A stretch of 64,000 nucleotides of DNA from Tanytarsus gracilentus (GCA_038502055.1 JAXRKN010000023.1:1-64000), one strand, 5' to 3'; shown: positions 13,165-24,847, counted from the first letter of the stretch. Notes: generated by a model not told the origin, from the sequence alone. Made by a program: numbers and translations.

Positions 13165-13913
13165 GATAAAATCCCGATCATAAATTAATGACAAGTTTCT
13201 ATACAGAGAAAGGCGTTGATGGGTGTAAGCGCTGATGAATTGCTTCGAAACTATCAATTACGGTTTTTTGCCTTTAATCAAATTGCACATCAACTACCGC
13301 ACAGCACTATTAAGTACTTAAGCACTGCACACGAGATATAAATTGAGTTGTAGCATTGCACATGGACAGCTGAGCCATAAATCTATGTCGTTGAGAAATT
13401 ATGAAATTGAAGTAAATTAACTATGATTAAGGAAATGCAAAAAAAATAAGTCAATTTTACAAAAATCACAATTCAGCTTTATTGAAAGATCTATTTTAGA
13501 AAAACTGCGGTACCTATCTTTTTGAAAAAGGGGTGGGAAACTTTTGGCTAAATTTTTTACATCAATTTAAATTTCTGTTTGAGTTTGAAAGATTTGTTTC
13601 ATAATTTAAGTTAGTTCTGGAAGATTACAAAAGTGTTAGATATTTTTTAAAATTAATATAAATCTTATCATTATGGATATCGACCATAATTTTTTATGAT
13701 TTTTATAGCACTTTTTAAAAATTTATTACTTTGATCGATTTTCTTCATAAAATTCTCTTATTTGACTTGATATCATTTAATATTACAATTTAAAATATTC
13801 CAAGTTTCCACCCCTTCACAATTTTTTTAAATCCATTAAAAAGTTTTTTTTGAGATTCAATTTCCTCCCAATTCCTAAAAGTGTCATCTCCATCCTATAC
13901 TTTCTCATTTCTT

Positions 13914-15108
13914 CTACTTTAATAGCTCATTGATATTGTCTACATTTGGCATTTCACTTACAGTACGTTTGAATTCATTAAATTCGCAGCAAAGTACAAG
14001 TCCATATTCGACTTTCTTATAATTCTTATTCTCAAGCAGATGCTGGAGCCACGTAATTTCCTCGCATTTGCTGGGACAAAATGAATCTTTCTGAAGATCT
14101 TTGTCCGATATGGATGCGCGATTGAAGAGAACTAAGGCTGTCGCTTTATTTTCCGACTTCACCACAAACCAGATATACTTTGGCACTGGAAATTTATTTT
14201 CCTTGAGATAAATGTCAACCTGTTCACCCGCGCTATTTTTAATCGCAAGCACGCCATGCGTTCCCGTGTACAATTCAACATTTTTCAATTGCAGCTTCGA
14301 AATGTCTTTCTGCAAGTGTTGCAAATTCAATAAATCTGCGTCATTAACAATTGCATAGTTCCATGCGAGCTTCAATATTGACTGATATTGCCGGTGCGTT
14401 AGCAAATCCTCATTGATAAATTTCCTCGTGCCAATTGTGAGCGCATTTTTAATACCAAGGAGTTGAACGAAATTTTCTTCATGCTCATTGGGTCGCAATG
14501 CCTTAACAAGCTCATTTCTATAAAGTGGAGTCGGATGTTCCGATCGTAAGTATACGCCATTTTTTATTTTCAATGCAAGCTCCGTTACATCGTTATTCGG
14601 AGATTTGATGCGGGTGTGAGTGAAAAGTGTGCGACCACTTTTGGTGCTATAGCACGCTTCACCCAGCACGTATGACTTCTGCTTGATAGGATTCGTATAG
14701 CCAAACTCAATGGACCTTACATTTTTTGGACATCCAGCTATTGGAATGATAATTTCTTCGATTGCTCGCGCCTCACATGAAAGCTCCGAGACGTAGTCTT
14801 TCTCCTCACCATTGACCACTGTTGGATGTAAAGAGTGAAAGGAGAAATATTCGAAAAAATTCTTTTATGTCATTCCATTCATACATTGTTGTCGTACTTA
14901 CGCAATGTGCGTTCCTCTTTACAAATTGCGCGTATCGTTTTTTCGGCGGGATTATCGCGGAAGTAATTAGGTGTGCACGATAGCAAGACCTCAGTGCCGG
15001 CAATTAGCGTTATGTCATCACTGTTTTCAGTTGATATGAGCGTGCCATTTAATGTGAAAATTAATGGAGAGAAAAATGACCAATCAGGCTTAAGCGGGAG
15101 GATGCATT
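13914..15108 (-). CDS. DNA/RNA non-specific endonuclease family protein, probably inactive, 5' exon not found
   Basis: Two exons are clear: 15108-14902 (after CATTCCAG, donor GTAAGTAC) and 14818-13914 (after CATCCAACAG, stop TAG). They join in frame through a split codon and encode about 369 residues. Exon 1 opens within a codon, so a signal-peptide exon must lie upstream; I could not place it. The layout follows the insect secreted nuclease family: an N-terminal Cys-containing domain (CILPLKPDW, LSCTPNYF), a central core and a C-terminal part with ELYTGTHGVLAI, then VPKYIWFVV and a final Cys-rich segment. In active members the core carries a D/A-R-G-H motif followed by an Asn metal ligand region. 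Here the matching stretch reads LLTHRQYQSILKLAW, with no RGH and a shorter loop. Family assignment is from recalled motifs. Loss of catalysis is inference; a binding or decoy role is possible. Expression is unknown. Confidence 0.78.
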
Positions 15109-16140
15109 CTGGAATGAAAAGCAGATTTATATTATTTTGTTACAATTTTTTAACAATAATTTAGAAAGAGGAACTTTAACCTCCTTCAGTAAGAACTAAC
15201 TAAAAATTAAAAATCAGCTTTTCAAAAAATATATTTTTTGTTTCGTCCACTCATTTTCCTTTCTTCCATTCACCATACCTACACTCTCTACATTCTACAA
15301 GCTTTGCTTTCATAAACGATTTATAATGACCATAAACTAATAATCTTACTGATTACCCGATTTCATAATTTAAACTACGATCCAAAGGAAATTACATGGA
15401 CAACGTTCAAGTGTATAAAAGGACTGAATAAATTTTTTGAATTTTCTAGCATGAAATTGGAAAATAATTGAAAGGCCCATGGCAACAAATTTAATTAACT
15501 CACCCTGAGTAACTGGAAAATTGCGGAGGAATTTTAGGGAAATGCTCAAATATTTGGAGTCTTATGTATACAGTCGTTATGGATTATTATATTGGGTTAG
15601 AAAATTTCAGACTGTTTTTGTCTCAGTTTAATTATTAACTTTTAATGCCGCGGCATGCCGTTGAAAAGTGAAAATAATTTGCATTAAAAATACATTTTTA
15701 AATTAAATTTTCATCATCTAAAATCCCGGAAGATATCCCTCATAAATGTGTAATCTGGTCTTTAAACACCCCCCAATCGATAATGCACGAAAATCATTAG
15801 TCTCCTGCCTAAAAATAATATTTTCTCTCTTTTCAAAGTGGAACGCAAATATTTATTTTAACACCAGCTTCAATGAATGACCACATTGCTCAAGGGATGT
15901 CAATTATATTCAACATTTGCATATTAAATCCCATTGATACAACGCGAAATTTTTGCTCGCGTAGCGCTCGTGAATAAATTATGGCTTAGCTCGAACTGAA
16001 AATTTTATGCCAATATTTTGTCGATTTTCATTTTCGGTTGTTGCCATCCGGGCGTAATATATAGTTTTTTTAACTGAAAAAAAATTTGAGTTTGATATTT
16101 TCGTCTTTGCGAAAGAGATTCATGAATACATGTATAAAAT

Positions 16141-16159
16141 TATATATATATATATATAT
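16141..16159. repeat. (TA)n microsatellite
   Basis: An uninterrupted TA dinucleotide run directly after ATAAAATTA. Confidence 0.85.
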
Positions 16160-17775
16160 TCTTTTTGCTCTCTCATGCTCAGTTCTTGTCGAATGAAGTT
16201 CATTCCAGACGAATCTGGCTACAATTGAAGATGGGAAAAAACGAGGCGAATGAAAAAATGATCGTAAAAAACTCGTTTTGATATCATCATAATCACTTTT
16301 TATATAGTGACAGTAAATTTGTCTAGAAAATACCTCTATTTAAGCAGTTAAAATATTAATCTTTTTTCCGCTTAGGAATTATAAATCTAAAAATATAACT
16401 CTGCTTAAATAGTTCAAAGCACTTACGATCACTTACACTGCTTTAATTTAAACAAAACATATTTTTTATTGAAATAAAAAACTTATTTCCTTCAGACTTT
16501 TTAAATGTGAGGGAGATAGTGATACGTTTCAAGTTCAAATCACACACACATGGCGGTTTTTATTGCATTTTAATTTGTAAATTAATCTTCACTTTTAAAT
16601 CGGCGTGTGCTGCCTCCGAGGTCAACTATGTAAACTATAAAAAAAATATCAAAACATAACTATGACAGACATTTGGACGCGTCTCTCTAGTCGATTGTTT
16701 GTGTTTTTCCCCGAGCTTCATAAGTGACGGAAATCTGATATTGAGGAAGGTCATAAAAGCAAACGACGCCGACTCGATTTGATCTCGCACTGAGCAATTG
16801 ATGAGTTGTCAGAATTTTTACTCTTTTCAATTAAAATGTTATCAGTTTTATTTTTTCTTGCGGATGATTCCAAGTTGATGTTTGGGGAAAAAATACTTTC
16901 AATTAAATTTCAAGAACTTTGTTTTTAATTTAATTTATTATTTTTTAATAAGAACGTGAAAGTGACATAAGACGCCATAAAAAATGATATTGAGGTTAAT
17001 GACTAATCTTTATTTTTTATCTTTAAATTTTCAATTCTTCTAAACTTTCTGTTTTTAATGAAAATTTGATTTGTTTTTCAATTTTTTTGAATTTCCTAAT
17101 CAGCAAATTCGGGAAAATTCAAATTGATTGATTGATTGATAGCTTAGTGATAGCCACTGGGATAACCAGGAAAGACGCGCCCGTTTTTGTTTCCTTTTCT
17201 ACAAATTAGGGATGATTCAAATTGTACTAAAATTTATTTTTAATTACTTTAATTTTAAAACATTTTTAGCAGAGCGAAATGATCTGTTTTCCTTCGGGTT
17301 TTCATATGATGCTTCCTTAGGGAACCTTAAATTAACTTTTCATATAAATCTTTTTTTACTGCAAACAGTGGGCGTTAATGATTCAAAATGTACGAAAAAT
17401 AAAATTGAGGGAAATTTCAATCCTAAATTTCGAAATTTAAACATGATTTCATTGAAAGCTCATATGTTTTGAGATATTTGTAGTATTGGGTAATTTCGAG
17501 GGGATAACGAGAACGCCGAATTGCCGAGAAATTTTTTGATTTTGCCGACAAAAAAACTGCACAAAGAGAAAAAATGAAAAAAGAGAAAGCGGTTGAAAAT
17601 TTTTCGATCCAACTGAAATATTCAAATTGACTAAATAAAAATAAAAATAAATTTTGCTAATAAAAAATTTATTTTTTAAAAGTGAATAAAATTAAATAAA
17701 CGTAGTTTTGCATACACCAAAAAATTTCTATAAAAAAAAATTTAAATTTTTTTTGAAAAAATCTTCCATATCTAA

Positions 17776-18150
17776 CTTGGTATTCCGCACGGAAAAGTAC
17801 AAAATAAAATAAAATCAGTCTAAATTTTGATATTTTGATATACATATTATATTTAACTTCCTTGAGTACTTAAAATTAAATCTTAATTTTTGCTTCATCG
17901 CGATATTTTAGACAAGGATATGCGATAATTGTTTAAATTTAAACTTAGATATTATAATCCAAAAATTAGAGAAGTGGATTTGTTTGTTTCATTTTTTAAA
18001 ATCGCTCCACTTCTCTAATTTTTGGATCCTTATTGCTAATTTTAAATTCACACTTGAGTACACTTGTTTAATATACCACGATAAAGTAAATATTAAAATT
18101 AAATTTTAATTTTTCAAGGAAGTTAAACAAAATATATCAAAATATAAAAC
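17776..18150. mobile_element. Inverted-repeat element (MITE-like), family C, copy 1
   Basis: The left end reads TTGGTATTCCGCACGGAAAA. The two halves fold on each other: AACTTCCTTGAGTACTTAAA on the left answers AGTACACTTGTTTAATATAC and TCAAGGAAGTTAAAC on the right. The centre is a near-perfect hairpin, ATCCAAAAATTAGAGAAGTG against CACTTCTCTAATTTTTGGAT. The same plan occurs at 51790-52140 and 52600-53013, and one arm alone at 35930-36130. The right terminus (GTGCGGAATACC type) is missing here, so this copy is truncated. There is no coding capacity, which fits a non-autonomous DNA transposon. The superfamily is not determined. Confidence 0.75.
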
Positions 18151-21070
18151 TTTTTTTGTCGCTGAAAAGCCCAAAGTTTTTCCGCAGAAAAATTCTTCCA
18201 GATTCCAAATCTATAAAGTATACTTTTACCGAAAATCTTGTTGCAAGACTATAAAAAAAATTTTACATCATTTCGAATGGCACCTTATTCACGAGTTGAT
18301 GGATCCGTTTTTGAACATTTTTTTTTCTAATTTAGATACGTTCGACCTTCATTCTAACTCACTAATAGTAATGATTTTTTAACTTTTCTCTCTAACGGTT
18401 CACTTTACATGAATAAGTTGAACCTTTCATTCTAGGAATAGATTTTATTGTATATAAAAATTTTCAATTTAAATTTCGTCCTAGTAACAAGACGATGTTA
18501 AGCACATTTCCCCTCAAAACATGTTTTGCACACATGATGAATACAGCATTATTTACATCAATTTCTGAATTTAACTCACACAATTGAATTAAATTTTAAA
18601 TTGAAATTTGAGAACGCAAAAATAAGTGCGAAGTCTTGAAGTGATTCATTATCATCTCCTCAGGACTATTAGAAGGACGTGGAGCCACTTGAATGTGGAA
18701 ACGTAATTTAACTAATTGAAATTTTAACAGTATGGAATAAATTTGCATAAAAATCCCATTTCAAAATTCCATTTTTACTCTCAAACTTCTGGAAAAAGTT
18801 GTTTTGTGTAGCATAAAACTATTTACGTTTATTCATCTTCCTTTTTATGTAGATTTAGTATAGAAGTAACAATATTGCATTACACAGCGATTGCACAGAG
18901 GAAACTTACAAATTGGAAAATCTAGATGAGCAATTTCTTGCTCTTTATCAACTTTTGCAATCCATAAATCAGTAAATTTTCCGCATGAAATAACGGGATG
19001 CTACTTCATTTTCCATTACAGAGTTTTTTATGACTGAAAAATTGTTTCATATGAAAAAGGGGAAATGAAGAGGAATATTAATAGTTTGGAAAATTAAATT
19101 TTTTCCTTATAAGAATGCTCTGCTGCGATGAAAAGTTGCCTGTTGATATGGCATATTCTATTCATAATTCTTGAATCCTTTTAGGCACTTACGGAAAAGT
19201 ATTGTTACAAACGAAAGACACTTAAATTCTTTATTTTCAGGTTTAAAAACTTTTTTTTTCAAATATGTAAAATCCATTGTGGCAAAATGGCAAAATTAAT
19301 GTTGGTACAACTGCAAAAGTCTCCGAATGAAACCCACAAAAATTCTCACAAAAAAATCAAACAAAGTTCATCGACCATGCACAAATCCACATTCTCTCAA
19401 ATTTTCATGTCTTTCCACTGCCTTATGAGAAGCATTTCATTTTATTTCTTTTTAACACTAAACGAAAAACACTTGAGGCTTTTTTTAAGTCTATTTTTTT
19501 AAGTGTCAAAATGAACACGATGAGAGAACATTAAAGTTCAATTTTCCTAATTGCATTTAAAAAAAAGAGCGGGCAAAAGAGCTTTTTCACCTTTTATATC
19601 GTCGGTTGGCGCCGATATTCCCAGCTTAAAGCCGCTGATTAGAATGATGTACAGCATGCTTAATATGTGTGTTGATGGCATTTTAATTTTGCAAAAACTG
19701 TCCATTTTTTCCTATATATTTTTTTGAACTATATTTAATTTAAATTATTTTATAGAATAAAAATGTTCTATTTGAGCATTTTCTGATTGAACTTTAACCA
19801 AATTCCTTTTTTTTGCTCAACAATTCTTCTAGAGATAGCAAAATCTTTTATTTTGTTTTTGCACAGAAAAGTTTTTAACCCGAAGATACTTTTGCGACCT
19901 TATCAGAGGCTTATTTTCTTTTCAAGTCCTGCGAACAGACTCACGAATGCAACTGAACGCGAATGAGAGTCATAATCAGAATTTATATTTTTTTCAATTT
20001 GAAAGAAGCAAAAAACATTATCAATCACACTTTTGTACGAAACTTTAAACAACATATATCAACACATGTGTAGAGAATTTTACTGTTGCTGAGAATTTAT
20101 CGCGTGCGATTGAGTATGTGACACTTTTTCGTCTTAGTGGCGAGTCGAGCCCCCACTTTTGATTGGTCAAAGTCGATGATTCTCTACTATATATTTCTAA
20201 TTATTTTTTAAAATTTTTAAAATTTTTTTTTGATAATTATCCTAATTATCTTTTTTTTCTACGACTGTATTGATATTAAATCATGCTCACTAAACTATTT
20301 GAAAATGATTTTCCGCTCTTTTTGCTCTCTTTCTCACTCCCACGAGATATAAATTAAGCTTTTTAATGCATTCTCATCCAGGAAATGTTTAGACGACTAC
20401 TGTAGTTTATTAAGAAGCATACGTTTTTTAAGCAGAGATGAGACACGTCTCAAAATTTTAAGTTTGGAATTTTGCTTAAATTTAAAGAGCAGGCAAAAAT
20501 GAATTTTTGCACTAGTTTCACCTTTTAAAACTATTTTCTCTAAAAAAAATTACATTCTATCTCAAGCATTCTCATAACACCTCATCACTCACAAATAAAA
20601 TCCTTTACACTGGTCTTGCATCAAATTTGCTATATTGCACTTAAGTTGCTTCTAAATTGCATCTTCCCACTTTTTCATGAGACATTTGCTGATAATGAGA
20701 TCATAAGTAAATGAAAAACAATGTTGCTTATTATTCACGAGTTTTAGTGGAATGATCTTGGGGAAAGTCACAGCTCATTACTAATTTTACTATAAATAAA
20801 TAACTGCGAATGATGGAAAGAAAAAAATTTCTGTCCTTACCGTAATTTTGTAAGCCTAAATTACAATTTTCAATAAATTTTATTCCTCTCATTTAATGAA
20901 AATTTATACATTTTTAACGCTCAAGATGTTGAAAATACTTTTTTCTAATCAATTGAACTTTATGTTGAAAACAATTTATAATCGCAAAATCAAGGAAGTG
21001 GTCTAGAATATAACTTAAAGTCTAATGTCGTGTCATCATGTAAAACAATATTAATGTCACTTTAGATTTT

Positions 21071-22803
21071 TTAGAGCTTTCTCAAATCAAGTACAAAAAC
21101 GGACCCATCGGAAGCACTTGCACCGACTTTGCATCCTTTTGAATTCCAGCACACTTCAAAAATTCCGCCTGTTCCTCGATAACTGTGAACTAGTTGTCCG
21201 GTTTGTGTGCTCCAAATGTGAACGCACTTGTCAAAACTACCCGACGCCAAGTATTTTCCATCGGGGCTAAAAGCAACTGAATAGACCGGTTCTGTGTGCT
21301 TCGTGAGGGTGTGGATCGAAGTTCCACGTTCAACATCCCACAAGCGAACTGTCGAATCGAAGCTTGCACTTGCTAAAATTAGATTCATGTTCGGATTGGC
21401 AGTTCCCGGGCCTGTCGGTGACCATTTGATGGTGTAGATTTCTTTCGAATGTGCTTGGAGATCATGCACATACGCGTCGGAGTTCATTGACCAAATCTTG
21501 AGAGTCATATCGTCGGAGCACGATGCGAGCAATTGTCCTTGTGGATCCCATTTGATTGCATTAACCTCATTCTGTAAAAAAAAATTAAGTTAATATAAAG
21601 TCCTATTTATTACAGCTGGTGCCTTACCAAATGTCCAATGAATGTCTTTATAGGCTTATCTGAGCCCAACTTGCACACGTGAATCTGTTGATCTGTACTG
21701 CAGCTAGCAAACGATGTGTTTGTTTGCCAATCAACATCGAGTGCAGGCGCATTATGAAACGAAAACTGTTGATGTGACTCTCCAGTGACGGCATTCCAGA
21801 TAATTGTTGTTTTATCTACACCAGCCGAAAGGATGTAGTTTCCCTTTTTATTCCACTTGAGAGCAAATATAGGTCCTTTATGTTGACCGAGGGTGTTTGC
21901 GAGGCGACCTTCTGTCGTCCAAATGCGAGCATAACCGTCATACGAGCCAGTTGCAAGGTATGTACCGTCACACTAAAATACATAAAAAGTCAATTGTATA
22001 GCTTTAAATGCGAAAAGTTACAACTCACATTCCAATCAAGAGACGTTACATCTTTATTAGATGGAACCTCAGCACCACCCTGCTTGATGCAATGACGAAG
22101 CACCAATTGATGACTTGACGATGCATTGTCCGACATATCCCAAATGCGAGCGGTTGAATCACCTGAGCCACTGGCAAGGAGATCCCGCATTGGATTCCAT
22201 GCGCATATGAACACTTCACTTTCATGCCCACGCAAAATTGTCGCCTTGTTCTGTGAGATTTCAATAAAATTATCTGAATCTGGATCGTCTTTAATCGCGC
22301 CTTCGGTCTTTTCCTGACCAGCATTTGCACTCTCAGTGGTTTGTTCACCATTTGTTTCTGTCGTTTCAGCCATGTTGGCCTTTGATTTGTTCAACTGGTT
22401 TTGACGATTAACAACAACTTCCGGCATTACGGCGTCAATGAGACTCAACTTTTCAACGATTTTTGTTTCCGTGCCTAAAAGATTCAACTCCATATATTTG
22501 TATGCAATAGAAGTAATATAAGTCACATCCTACCATCTTCGCCAACGCTTATTTCTGCCTCAGTATACTGGAGACCTTTCTGGATGATTGATAGAAGTGC
22601 AGCGGGCGGTACAAGCGCTCCATTTATATTACTCTGCGATATATGCGATTCAATGCCAAACATATAAGCCGAGTGGAGAAATCCTGAGGAGAAAAAGACA
22701 CTTTAACAATTTACCGCTACTTTTTCTTCCCTTTCTTTCTCATACCTGACTCTTGTAAATATCGATATACAAGAAAATTGACTTCATCCGATGAGAAACT
22801 CAT
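21071..22803 (-). CDS. ebi: Ebi / TBL1-type F-box-like WD-repeat corepressor subunit
   Basis: Five exons: 22803-22746, 22683-22534, 22474-22029, 21972-21628 and 21571-21071, all GT-AG, total 1500 nt, 499 aa. The start is the first ATG (MSFSSDEVNFLVYRYLQESG) and begins the LisH domain (about residues 4-40). An F-box-like segment follows to about 95, then a polar linker rich in Thr, Glu and Asn (about 96-150). WD40 repeats fill the rest, with blades ending in TARIWDM, YARIWTT, TTIIWNA, LKIWSM, VRLWDV and VHIWST, and the C-terminus is VFVLDLRKL. The family works in nuclear SMRT/NCoR-HDAC3 complexes and in proteasome-linked corepressor exchange; in flies it acts in EGFR and Notch output. The linker is short, so the length resembles vertebrate TBL1XR1 (about 514 aa) and not the longer Drosophila protein as I recall it. 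It is divergent from RpLP1. Confidence 0.96.
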
Positions 22804-23330
22804 TTTTTAACGCTTTACACACTCTCCGCGTACTTTTAGTGACTAATTGTCGTTAGGCGGCTTTTGTTAATAGTTTTTTATGCTGTTTTTAGTTAATTTT
22901 AAAAGTTTATTGTGGTTTAAATTGATAAAATAAAATATTTCAGCGGCTGAATGATGCTCGATGTTGTAGACCCTTTAAGCAGAGAACACAACCGATGGAC
23001 GTTTTAACATGTTTGTCACTCATCCTATGATTGTTAATATTTTTTAGTAATTTTTGATATTTTTAAATTAATTGAATTAGCATCTACTTCTAAATAATTT
23101 GTTTAATTATGTTTTATATATTTATTAACTTTAAATTGATAGTTTAAAGAAATAGTACAATTGTTACGTCACCTTCGAATGCCCCTTCCATTGCCTCTTT
23201 CTTTTCACGCGAAACTTTGCGAAGAACACATCGTAATTTAAAATCGAGTGCTTGTTCTCAGCGATTTGAGCTAAGGAATTCATAATTCAACTTGCACAAC
23301 CCCAAGAAGTAATTAACAACATCAATTAAA
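22804..23330. promoter_or_regulatory. Divergent promoter region between ebi and RpLP1
   Basis: 527 bp separate the two start codons, so both 5' UTRs and both promoters must lie here unless an unseen 5' exon exists. The RpLP1 side holds a pyrimidine tract (23194-23206) that fits a TOP-type start. I see no convincing TATA box at a suitable distance on either side. Confidence 0.7.
23194..23206 (+). promoter_or_regulatory. Candidate 5' TOP / TCT initiator of RpLP1
   Basis: CCTCTTTCTTTTC is an unbroken pyrimidine run about 125-137 bp before the RpLP1 start codon. Ribosomal protein mRNAs of animals typically begin at a C within such a tract, which gives mTOR-linked translational control. The motif is seen; its use as the start site is inferred. 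Confidence 0.55.
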
Positions 23331-24015
23331 ATGGATAAGAGCGAATTGGCTTGCGTTTATGCTGCATTAATTCTCGTCGACGATGACATCGCTGTTACTG
23401 TAAGTGATAAAACTTTAATTAAATCATTTGATTATGGTTAATATTAGCATTACGTTCTAATGAATATAACCGACCTTTATGATATAACTTTACTTTTTAA
23501 ATGCTAAAATTCAACAAAAAAAATAATTAAAACAACATCAGAAATTTTGAGGTTAACCTTCATATTTTTTTTAGGGTGAGAAAATCTCTACCATCTTGAA
23601 AGCGGCTGGTGTCGATGTTGAACCATATTGGCCAGGACTTTTCGCCAAGGCGCTCGACGGAATCGACGTCAAATCATTGATCACAAACATTGGATCAGGA
23701 GGTGAGTTGAACTTTGCTTTCTTTAAAAAGTCTATTTAATGACCTATATTGGTGCTAAAATGAATTTAAGCTACATATTTTAAATAGATACTGACTTAAA
23801 CTTTTCTTTATTTTAGCTGGATCTGGACCCGCTGCTGGTGGTTCTGCCCCTGCTGCAGGTAAATATATTTAATCCAAACGTTAAATTCAGATTTTAACTT
23901 TTTAATAATTTAAGCTGCTGCTGCTCCATCCGCTGAAGCCAAGAAGGAAGAGAAGAAAAAGGAAGAATCAGACCCAGAATCTGATGACGACATGGGATTC
24001 GGATTGTTTGACTAA
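23331..24015 (+). CDS. RpLP1: 60S acidic ribosomal protein P1
   Basis: Four exons: 23331-23399, 23575-23701, 23817-23858 and 23915-24015, total 339 nt, 112 aa. The start has a strong context (TTAAAATGG) and gives MDKSELACVYAALILVDDD. Residues 1 to about 65 form the helical dimerisation domain, which pairs with P2 and binds P0 on the ribosomal stalk. An Ala/Gly/Pro hinge (about 66-90) and an acidic tail ending DDDMGFGLFD follow. The tail recruits the GTPase elongation factors. The length equals that of the Drosophila protein. A polyadenylation signal AATAAA is at 24038, 22 nt past the stop, with another at 24062. Confidence 0.98.
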
Positions 24016-24037
24016 GTTCTCAGTTTTAAGAAGTACA

Positions 24038-24107
24038 AATAAACAATCGATTTGTACATGAAATAAAAGAAATTCCTACAAAAATTTAATTTTCTATTTT
24101 CTTTATT
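24038..24107. terminator. Back-to-back polyadenylation signals of RpLP1 and ND-B16.6
   Basis: On the plus strand AATAAA occurs at 24038-24043 and 24062-24067, serving RpLP1. On the minus strand AATAAA lies at 24107-24102, serving ND-B16.6. The two transcripts should end within a few tens of bases of each other and may overlap. Confidence 0.75.
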
Positions 24108-24158
24108 TGCTCAACTAGAATTTTCAGGTTTTTAATTTGCAGCACAAGATAATAAAAT

Positions 24159-24660
24159 TTAATTCCACAAATGGAAGTCTGTACGCATAGCGCTATTCCA
24201 CCAGCTTGTGTGGACTGTAATATCATCCCATGTTCCCTCACGCAAAAAGTCATCTTCCTTTGTTTGGAAAATTTTCTCTCCATACCAAGTGCCGACCTTC
24301 CAGCCAGGAACATTCTTCATTAATTGTGCTTCCTCTTCGCGATTGCGACGGACAGTCTTGAGATACTCACGATCTCTTTCGGCTAAGAGGAGAGGAAATA
24401 GAGCTAATTTTGATGATCGCATTTCGATTTCCTCGCGATTTACTTTCTTGTATGTGATGCCATAAATCCATGCAGCGGCTGCAGTCATGACTATTGAAAA
24501 TTGCAGTTTAGCACTAATTATTTTGGAAATTTCTCTATTTACCAAGATATCCACCAATCATTTGATATCCGTTGAACAAAGTCTTCGCTGGCACTCGCAT
24601 GTATTTAATTTTTTCATATCCACCGGGTGGCGGGAGATCTTGAGCCTTTGGAGTAACCAT
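24159..24660 (-). CDS. ND-B16.6: NADH dehydrogenase 1 alpha subcomplex subunit 13 (GRIM-19 / B16.6)
   Basis: Two exons: 24660-24543 and 24490-24159, total 450 nt, 149 aa. The protein starts MVTPKAQDLPPPGGYEKIKY, which matches the conserved N-terminus of the family (Q-D-x-PPPGGY). A single membrane-spanning segment lies at about residues 33-53 (GYLVMTAAAAWIYGITY). A charged helix follows (REEIEMRSSKLALFPLLLAERD) and then the tail VPGWKVGTWYGEKIF. It is an accessory subunit of respiratory complex I in the inner mitochondrial membrane. The length is close to the usual 144-154 aa. Its 5' UTR side has an 8-codon upstream frame (24776-24750) if transcription begins that far up. Confidence 0.96.
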
Positions 24661-24814
24661 CTTAGTGCTAAAATTTAGTTATGTGAATGGAATTAGGGAA
24701 AAAATAAAATTGAAAATTTGTATTGAATAATTACTTCTTCTTCTTCTTGTTAGCAGACAAGTGCGAGTCCCCGCATAAAATTCAAATTTACCCGTTAAGG
24801 AAATGAATTTTAAC

Positions 24815-24847
24815 AAGTGGGTGCCCGGTACGCAGCGTTCTCAGTTG
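24815..24847. repeat. 33-nt sequence identical to 40739-40771
   Basis: AAGTGGGTGCCCGGTACGCA, followed by GCGTTCTCAGTTG, is repeated without a mismatch 16 kb away while the flanks differ. It lies about 155 bp upstream of the ND-B16.6 start codon, in reverse orientation to that gene. It is notably GC-rich for this region. Confidence 0.85.

Larger units (their letters stand above)
2129..13913. other. Gene-poor intergenic region with repeat fragments
   Basis: Almost 12 kb of AT-rich DNA in which I see no supported gene. Short open frames exist on both strands but have no family resemblance, no splice logic and low-complexity composition. Inside are a duplicated 39-40 bp motif (3812 and 4729), an inverted copy of a dispersed repeat (6208-6317), a GATT microsatellite (8276), fragments of a composite repeat (10420-10480 and 11932-12135) and a fold-back element (13089-13164). 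The rest may be 5' regulatory DNA of the flanking minus-strand gene, but I cannot show this. Confidence 0.6.
15109..21070. other. AT-rich intergenic region without a recognised gene
   Basis: About 6 kb between the nuclease-like gene and ebi. It should contain the missing first exon and promoter of the nuclease-like gene, but I could not identify a signal-peptide exon ending in the needed phase. It holds a TA dinucleotide run (16141) and a long inverted-repeat element (17776-18150). Open frames at 17212-17472 and 19287-19502 are low complexity and unsupported. Confidence 0.55.
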
